36,530 nt of DNA, from positions 31,678-68,207 of the forward strand of contig NZ_CALMAT010000018.1 of assembly GCF_937859865.1 (NCBI RefSeq). Reading direction: 5' to 3'. Source of the stretch: an uncultured Mucilaginibacter sp. Its GTDB lineage: Bacteria > Bacteroidota > Bacteroidia > Sphingobacteriales > Sphingobacteriaceae. Below the pieces are notes generated by a model. That model did not search any database and was not told the DNA's origin. It saw nothing but the letters and a program-made list of their open reading frames with translations. The number at the start of each line of letters is the position of its first letter. The stretch's first letter is position 1. Position numbers and translations under genes: made by a program. Below are positions 32,710-36,530 of the stretch, piece by piece.

Positions 32710-33630
32710 TCAAGCCCGCGTATCATTTCCCTGATAAATACTCAAATAGCTTTCATAACGCGAAGGCTCAATTTCACCAGCTTCCAGCGCAGCTAAAACA
32801 GCGCAACCAGGCTCATTAATGTGGCGGCAATTGTGGAAACGGCATTGGTTGAGCAGGTTGCGCATTTCGGGGAAAAAGTGGCTCAGTTCCTGTTTTTCGA
32901 TATCAATCACGCCTAACTCGCGGATGCCGGGCGTATCAATTAAAAAACCGCCGAAAGGCAGTTCAAACATTTCCGCAAAAGTGGTGGTGTGTTTTCCGGA
33001 ATCGCTCCAATCAGAAATTTCGCCTGTTCTTAGATTTTGTTCAGGTAAAAGCGTGTTGATTAAGGTTGATTTTCCTACGCCGGAATGGCCGGAAAAAAGC
33101 GTGGTTTTATCTTTCAAAACGGCTTCTACTTCTTTTATGCCTGTTTTTTTTAAGGCTGAAACTTCCAGGCATTGATACCCAATTTGCTCATAAATAGAAC
33201 GGTAATCAGCCAAAATTTCCAAACCTTCATCGCTAAACAGATCCAATTTATTGAAAATAATACCGGCCGGGATGCCATAAGCTTCGGCAGTAACCAAAAA
33301 ACGGTCAATAAAACCCAGCGAAGTTCGGGGCGAAGCCAGCGTTACCACCAGCAAAGCCAAATCTAAATTAGCCGCGATTATCTGCGCCTGTTTGCTGAGA
33401 TTGATGGATTTACGAATGATATAATTTTTCCGGTCGTGCAGTTTATGGATCACGCCGGTTTGCTGGTCTGGTTCGATCTCAAAATCCACCTGATCGCCAA
33501 CGGCAATTGGGTTGGTGGTGGTTAAGCCTTTCATTCGGAACTTGCCTTTGATGCGACAATCAAAGCGGTCGCCGTTTGCGGTTTGTACTTGGTACCAGCT
33601 TCCGGTTGATTTTGTTACTAAGCCTTGCAT
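32710..33630 (-). CDS. rsgA: Ribosome small-subunit GTPase RsgA
   Basis: Circularly permuted GTPase that assists late 30S maturation. The 306 residues have an N-terminal OB-fold, then the GTPase motifs in permuted order: NKLD (G4) first, SALK (G5), GHSGVGKST (G1) and DTPGIRE (G3). The C-terminal zinc site shows the CRFHNCRHINEPGCAV cluster. Its ATG overlaps the toxin stop (TAATG) so translation is coupled to the toxin gene. Confidence 0.97.
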   Translation of the reverse strand: MQGLVTKSTGSWYQVQTANGDRFDCRIKGKFRMKGLTTTNPIAVGDQVDFEIEPDQQTGVIHKLHDRKNYIIRKSINLSKQAQIIAANLDLALLVVTLASPRTSLGFIDRFLVTAEAYGIPAGIIFNKLDLFSDEGLEILADYRSIYEQIGYQCLEVSALKKTGIKEVEAVLKDKTTLFSGHSGVGKSTLINTLLPEQNLRTGEISDWSDSGKHTTTFAEMFELPFGGFLIDTPGIRELGVIDIEKQELSHFFPEMRNLLNQCRFHNCRHINEPGCAVLAALEAGEIEPSRYESYLSIYQGNDTRA

Positions 33631-33989
33631 TAGTCGAAAGATAAAACAGCTTTTATGCTTTTGCGTAAATAATTAATGGTTTCATCGTCCAGTTTGCCAA
33701 TCTTTTCCTGCAACCGCGACAAATCTAACGCCCTAATCTGATCTGCTAAAATGTACGATTGCTTTTTTAAACCGTTTTCATCCGTAGGTTTTACCTGAAT
33801 ACGAATCAAAGAAATACCTTGTCGGGGCTGAGAAGAAATTGCGCAAGCAATAGTTGAACTGTGGCCAGCATTATGCAAAATATCTGATTGTAAAATCACA
33901 ACCGGCCTGATTTTTCCCGGTTCGCTTTTGTTTCCCGGTTCCAAATCGGCAATCCAGATTTCGTATTGCAGCGGCGATTGCTTATTCAT
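33630..33989 (-). CDS. MazF/PemK-family toxin
   Basis: A 119-residue mRNA-interferase-type toxin. The fold marks are YEIWIADLEPGNKSEPGKIRPVVILQSD at the start (with the usual Arg-Pro-Val), the central SSTIACAISS and the C-terminal ADQIRALDLSRLQEKIGKL stretch. It overlaps its antitoxin by eight bases upstream and shares its stop with the rsgA start. Confidence 0.9.
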   Translation of the reverse strand: MNKQSPLQYEIWIADLEPGNKSEPGKIRPVVILQSDILHNAGHSSTIACAISSQPRQGISLIRIQVKPTDENGLKKQSYILADQIRALDLSRLQEKIGKLDDETINYLRKSIKAVLSFD

Positions 33990-34239
33990 CCAAATGTTTT
34001 TGTAAATCGGTTAAAGAAGCAGTTTCAAATAATTCCTTCAACTCTTTATCCGGATCATGTTCCTTTAAAATTTCCACTTCCCGCCGCAACTGTTCTTCCA
34101 AAGCCTTGCGTTCCAACTTTTTGTTGTAATTGGCAATCGCTTCTTTAATGTAACCGTTTCGGCTCACTTGCAACGCTTTTACCTGTTTTTCGGTTTCTTC
34201 AAAAAGCTTATCGTCTAATTTCAGCAAAACACTTTTCAT
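33982..34239 (-). CDS. Ribbon-helix-helix-type antitoxin
   Basis: An 85-residue protein; the first about 45 residues look like a ribbon-helix-helix DNA-binding fold (SVLLKLDDKLFEETEKQVKA, then VSRNGYIKEAIANYN). The second half is a charged helix (LERKALEEQLRREVEILKEHD) suited to wrapping the toxin. It probably represses its own operon, which includes rsgA and further genes. It starts at ATG 34239, next to two variant repeat copies. Confidence 0.85.
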   Translation of the reverse strand: MKSVLLKLDDKLFEETEKQVKALQVSRNGYIKEAIANYNKKLERKALEEQLRREVEILKEHDPDKELKELFETASLTDLQKHLDE

Positions 34240-34241
34240 GG

Positions 34242-34294
34242 ATACTGTTTTTATCTATCAAAAATAGTTATACTTTTTGTATATACTTCTTTTA
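34242..34294 (-). repeat. Two variant repeat copies in tandem (34242-34253 and 34283-34294)
   Basis: ATACTGTTTTTA (complement TAAAAACAGTAT) starts two bases from the antitoxin ATG; ATACTTCTTTTA (complement TAAAAGAAGTAT) follows 29 bases later with CCGGCAAAATTTA after it. Both have the same direction. They lie in the divergent region between the antitoxin operon and thrA. Confidence 0.5.
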
Positions 34295-34375
34295 CCGGCA
34301 AAATTTATAAATTAATTTTATTGCGAATTTGGGAACAAAGCATTTACTTTACGCTGTTATCAAAAACGATTGCAA

Positions 34376-34438
34376 ATGTTCAACCCAATTTTTACCACGA
34401 TTATTACTACCACCGGCAACACAGCGGAGGAAGTATAA
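34376..34438 (+). CDS. thrL: Threonine-operon leader peptide (20 residues)
   Basis: A short frame ATG 34376 to TAA 34436-34438 reads MFNPIFTTIITTTGNTAEEV. Six of 20 codons are Thr and three Ile, concentrated in seven successive positions (TTIITTT, 34394-34414). It lies directly upstream of a transcription attenuator and of thrA, whose products are Thr and (later) Ile. That is the design of the thrL regulatory peptide in Escherichia coli, with unrelated sequence. The peptide itself would have no function other than ribosome positioning. Evidence is composition plus location. Confidence 0.85.
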   Translation: MFNPIFTTIITTTGNTAEEV

Positions 34439-34504
34439 ATTTGGTGAAAATTAAAAAGATAAAAATCATCAAAAGCCTTCCTCCGCCAAGAGGAAGGCTT
34501 TTTT
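34424..34504 (+). promoter_or_regulatory. Threonine attenuator: antiterminator and terminator
   Basis: The terminator is a 13-bp perfect stem, 34471-34483 with 34490-34502, loop CGCCAA, and a T6 run at 34499-34504. Its 5' arm (CTTCCTCCGC, 34477-34486) is also fully complementary to GCGGAGGAAG at 34424-34433, inside the leader-peptide frame. The two pairings exclude each other. A ribosome that stalls at the Thr/Ile codons leaves 34424-34433 free to form the antiterminator; one that reads to the stop (34436) covers it and the terminator forms. So thrA should be expressed when charged Thr or Ile tRNA is low. Confidence 0.87.
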
Positions 34505-34519
34505 GTTAAATTATTAATA

Positions 34520-36530
34520 ATGAAAATTTTAAAGTTCGGAGGCACGTCCGTTGGTTCTCCCGAAAGTATCCAAACACTGCTACAAATTGTTCAAAAAGAA
34601 AATGCGGCTTCCGGTGCGCCGGTTGTGGTTGTTTCGGCGATGGGCGGCGTTACCAACTTATTGGCACAAATGGCCGAAAAAGCTTCGGTTGGAGAAGAAT
34701 ATGCCAGTTATTTAACTGAATTAGAAACACGCCATTTTACCATTATAAAAACATTGCTGGATGTACAGCGCCAAAATCCGGTTTTTACCAAATTGAAAAT
34801 ATTTTTTAATGAGCTGGAAGATTTGCTGCAAGGGATTTCGAGTTTAAAAGAACTTACCGCACAAACCCGGGATTTGGTTTTAAGTTACGGCGAACGTTGT
34901 TCTGCTTTTATGATCAGCAAAATTGCGGAACAGTTTTTTTTAGATTCGTTGTATGTTGATGCGACACATTTGATTAAAACCGATAGCAATTTCGGACAAG
35001 CGCGTGTTCAGACCGAACTGACCGACATCCTGATCCAAAGTTTTTACAGCGAACATCAAGGCAAAATACTGTTTTTAACTGGCTTTATTGCGAGCAACGA
35101 ACATAACCGCATTACAACTTTAGGCCGCGGGGGAAGCGATTATACGGCAGCAATTGTAGGTGCGGCGTTAAATGCAGCAAAAATCCAAATTTGGACCGAT
35201 GTAAACGGCATGATGACCGCCGATCCGAGGATGGTAAAAAAAGCATTCCCGCTGCCCGAACTTTCTTATACAGAAGCAATGGAACTTTCTTACTTCGGGG
35301 CGAAAGTGATTTATCCGCCAACCATGATTCCGGCGTTTTTAAAACGCATTCCAATCGCCATAAAAAATACGTTTGAACCAGATTTTCCCGGAACGGTAAT
35401 TAAACATGATTGCGGCCCCTCAAACCTAACGATAAAAGGCATTTCTTCTATCAACGAGATCAGTATTATCAATCTGGAAGGCAGCGGAATGGTTGGAAAA
35501 GCCGGTTTTAGCGGAAGATTATTTTCGCTTTTGGCGCGAGAACAAATTAACGTTATTTTGATCACACAATCCTCTTCCGAACATAGCATTACTTTTGCCA
35601 TTCATCCGGCTGATGCACCGAAAGCGCAACATTTAATCGAGCAGGAATTTGAACTGGAACTGATCGCCAAAAAGTTGGAAAAGCCAGTTTTCGAGCAAAA
35701 CCTTTCTATTTTGGCCATCGTTGGCGAAAACATGAAGCAAACGCCGGGCATGTCGGGCAAGTTGTTTCATGCGCTGGGACGAAATGGTGTCAATGTTCGG
35801 GCAATTGCGCAAGGTTCATCCGAGTATAATATTTCGGTTGTGATTGCGCGTCCCGATCTCAACAAAGCTTTAAACGCCGTTCACGATGCTTTTTTTACCG
35901 AGCTAAATAAAACCTTGCATGTTTTTAATCTGGGCACGGGCAATATCGGTAAAACATTGTTCCGCCAACTGTTAGCTCACACTGAGTTTTTGCAGGAAAA
36001 TAATGGCATTCAGGTAAAAGTCGTCGGTATCAGCAACACGCGTAAAATGGTTTTTAACAGTGATGGTTTGGCTTTAGAAAACTGGCAAAATGAATTGGAA
36101 AACGCTGGAGAAACGGCGCAATTAGATGAATTTGTAGCGCGGATGAAAGCGATGAATTTGCCCAATGCTGTTTTTATTGATAACACCGCCAGTCCGAAAC
36201 CAATTGCTTTTTACGAAGCGGTTTTTAAGTCGAACATTTCCATTGTAACCTGCAATAAAATCGGGAATTCGGCGAGTTACGAACAGTATAAAAAGTTTAA
36301 AGATGCGGCCAGAAGTCATGGTGTTGATTTTTATTATGAAACCAATGTTGGCGCCGGTTTGCCAATTATCCAAACATTAAAAAATCTGATGGTTTCAGGC
36401 GACCGGGTTTTGAAAATCGAAGCAATTTTATCGGGAACGATTTCTTTCATTTTTAATAATTTTAAAGGTGAAGCGAGTTTCCACGACGTGGTGAAAGAAG
36501 CGCAGGAAAAAGGTTATACCGAACCCGATC
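34520..36530 (+). CDS. thrA: Bifunctional aspartokinase / homoserine dehydrogenase (3' truncated)
   Basis: First and third steps from aspartate to threonine in one chain. The frame is open from ATG 34520 to the window end (670 codons seen, of about 815 usual). The kinase begins KILKFGGTSVGS and includes TLGRGGSDYTAAIVG and the WTDVNGMMTADPRMV stretch. Two ACT-type regulatory segments follow (around 310-460), then the dehydrogenase starts with FNLGTGNIGKTLF (NAD(P) loop) near residue 469 and continues through VTCNKIGNSASYEQYKKF and ILSGTISFIFNNF. thrB and thrC probably follow beyond the edge. It lies 15 bases after the attenuator. Confidence 0.96.
   Translation, partial: MKILKFGGTSVGSPESIQTLLQIVQKENAASGAPVVVVSAMGGVTNLLAQMAEKASVGEEYASYLTELETRHFTIIKTLLDVQRQNPVFTKLKIFFNELEDLLQGISSLKELTAQTRDLVLSYGERCSAFMISKIAEQFFLDSLYVDATHLIKTDSNFGQARVQTELTDILIQSFYSEHQGKILFLTGFIASNEHNRITTLGRGGSDYTAAIVGAALNAAKIQIWTDVNGMMTADPRMVKKAFPLPELSYTEAMELSYFGAKVIYPPTMIPAFLKRIPIAIKNTFEPDFPGTVIKHDCGPSNLTIKGISSINEISIINLEGSGMVGKAGFSGRLFSLLAREQINVILITQSSSEHSITFAIHPADAPKAQHLIEQEFELELIAKKLEKPVFEQNLSILAIVGENMKQTPGMSGKLFHALGRNGVNVRAIAQGSSEYNISVVIARPDLNKALNAVHDAFFTELNKTLHVFNLGTGNIGKTLFRQLLAHTEFLQENNGIQVKVVGISNTRKMVFNSDGLALENWQNELENAGETAQLDEFVARMKAMNLPNAVFIDNTASPKPIAFYEAVFKSNISIVTCNKIGNSASYEQYKKFKDAARSHGVDFYYETNVGAGLPIIQTLKNLMVSGDRVLKIEAILSGTISFIFNNFKGEASFHDVVKEAQEKGYTEPD

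Noticed and set aside
33127-33137. TACTTCTTTTA in rsgA as a variant repeat
   Set aside because: It has the GCC and T-tract after it (TGCCTGTTTTTTT) but the core end differs; kept out of the count as doubtful.
34360-34545. 61-residue minus-strand frame over the thr attenuator
   Set aside because: It is antisense to the leader peptide and the terminator; no start signal or domain supports it.
1-36530. tRNA, rRNA or known riboswitch genes
   Set aside because: I looked for cloverleaf ends, conserved rRNA text and common riboswitch cores in the gaps and saw none.

Overview
The window looks like chromosome from a member of the Bacteroidota, most likely a Sphingobacteriaceae relative of Pedobacter or Mucilaginibacter. 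The grounds are: the end of a SprA (type IX secretion) gene at the left edge with gcvH and a VanZ-like gene further on; promoter -7 boxes of the Bacteroidota form TAnnTTTG ahead of several genes; mostly absent Shine-Dalgarno sequences; frequent TTG/GTG starts; and moderate G+C. Genus is inferred from gene style only. No rRNA, tRNA, CRISPR array or complete transposon is visible.

Layout. 1-1275: 3' end of sprA. 1276-5285: an accessory block lying between sprA and gcvH, with a small outer-membrane protein, a DUF1275 membrane protein, a DUF2382 fragment, a strikingly G+C-rich oxalate decarboxylase of apparent foreign origin, and a 127-bp element with inverted ends. 5286-9277: gcvH, VanZ-like gene, tiny lipoprotein, feoA-feoB (ferrous iron import), SprT-like gene. 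9288-14493 (minus): DHFR-like reductase, lutB, M28 peptidase, rpiB, tatC. 14568-20474 (minus): pdxA, yceD-rpmF-plsX-fabH-accB-accC, the usual fatty-acid/ribosome cluster. 20570-29966: rsmA, a RelB/ParE-type toxin-antitoxin pair, a 2-hydroxyacid dehydrogenase, greA, a HIT protein, ruvC (minus), an LPG-synthase-type membrane protein, a GT2 glycosyltransferase, an oligopeptide-type ABC permease, a SpoIIE-type phosphatase, rnhB. 30021-31883: gcvT, comB. 31891-34239 (minus): antitoxin-MazF toxin-rsgA-dtd-mazG, tightly packed. 34376-36530: a threonine attenuator (leader peptide, antiterminator, terminator) followed by thrA, a fused aspartokinase-homoserine dehydrogenase cut by the window edge.

The most unusual signal is a short dispersed repeat. 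The exact 12-mer TAAAAGAAGCAT (or its complement ATGCTTCTTTTA) occurs 24 times by my count, where a rough composition-based expectation is about 0.01. It is evenly split between strands (12/12), sits mainly in intergenic gaps but also in frame inside at least eight genes, and usually has a T-tract and a G-rich step just upstream (TTTTTA, then 4-7 bases often containing GG or GCCG, then the core). Copies often come as inverted pairs whose spacers are unrelated to each other, and one pair abuts as a perfect 22-bp palindrome. Variants TAAAAGAAGTAT and TAAAAACAGTAT (three each) occur in the same kind of context. The architecture resembles DNA-uptake sequences of Neisseria and Pasteurellaceae more than a transposon, a Chi site or a promoter, but its function is unknown to me. 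The second clear regulatory find is the Thr/Ile-rich leader peptide and attenuator ahead of thrA.
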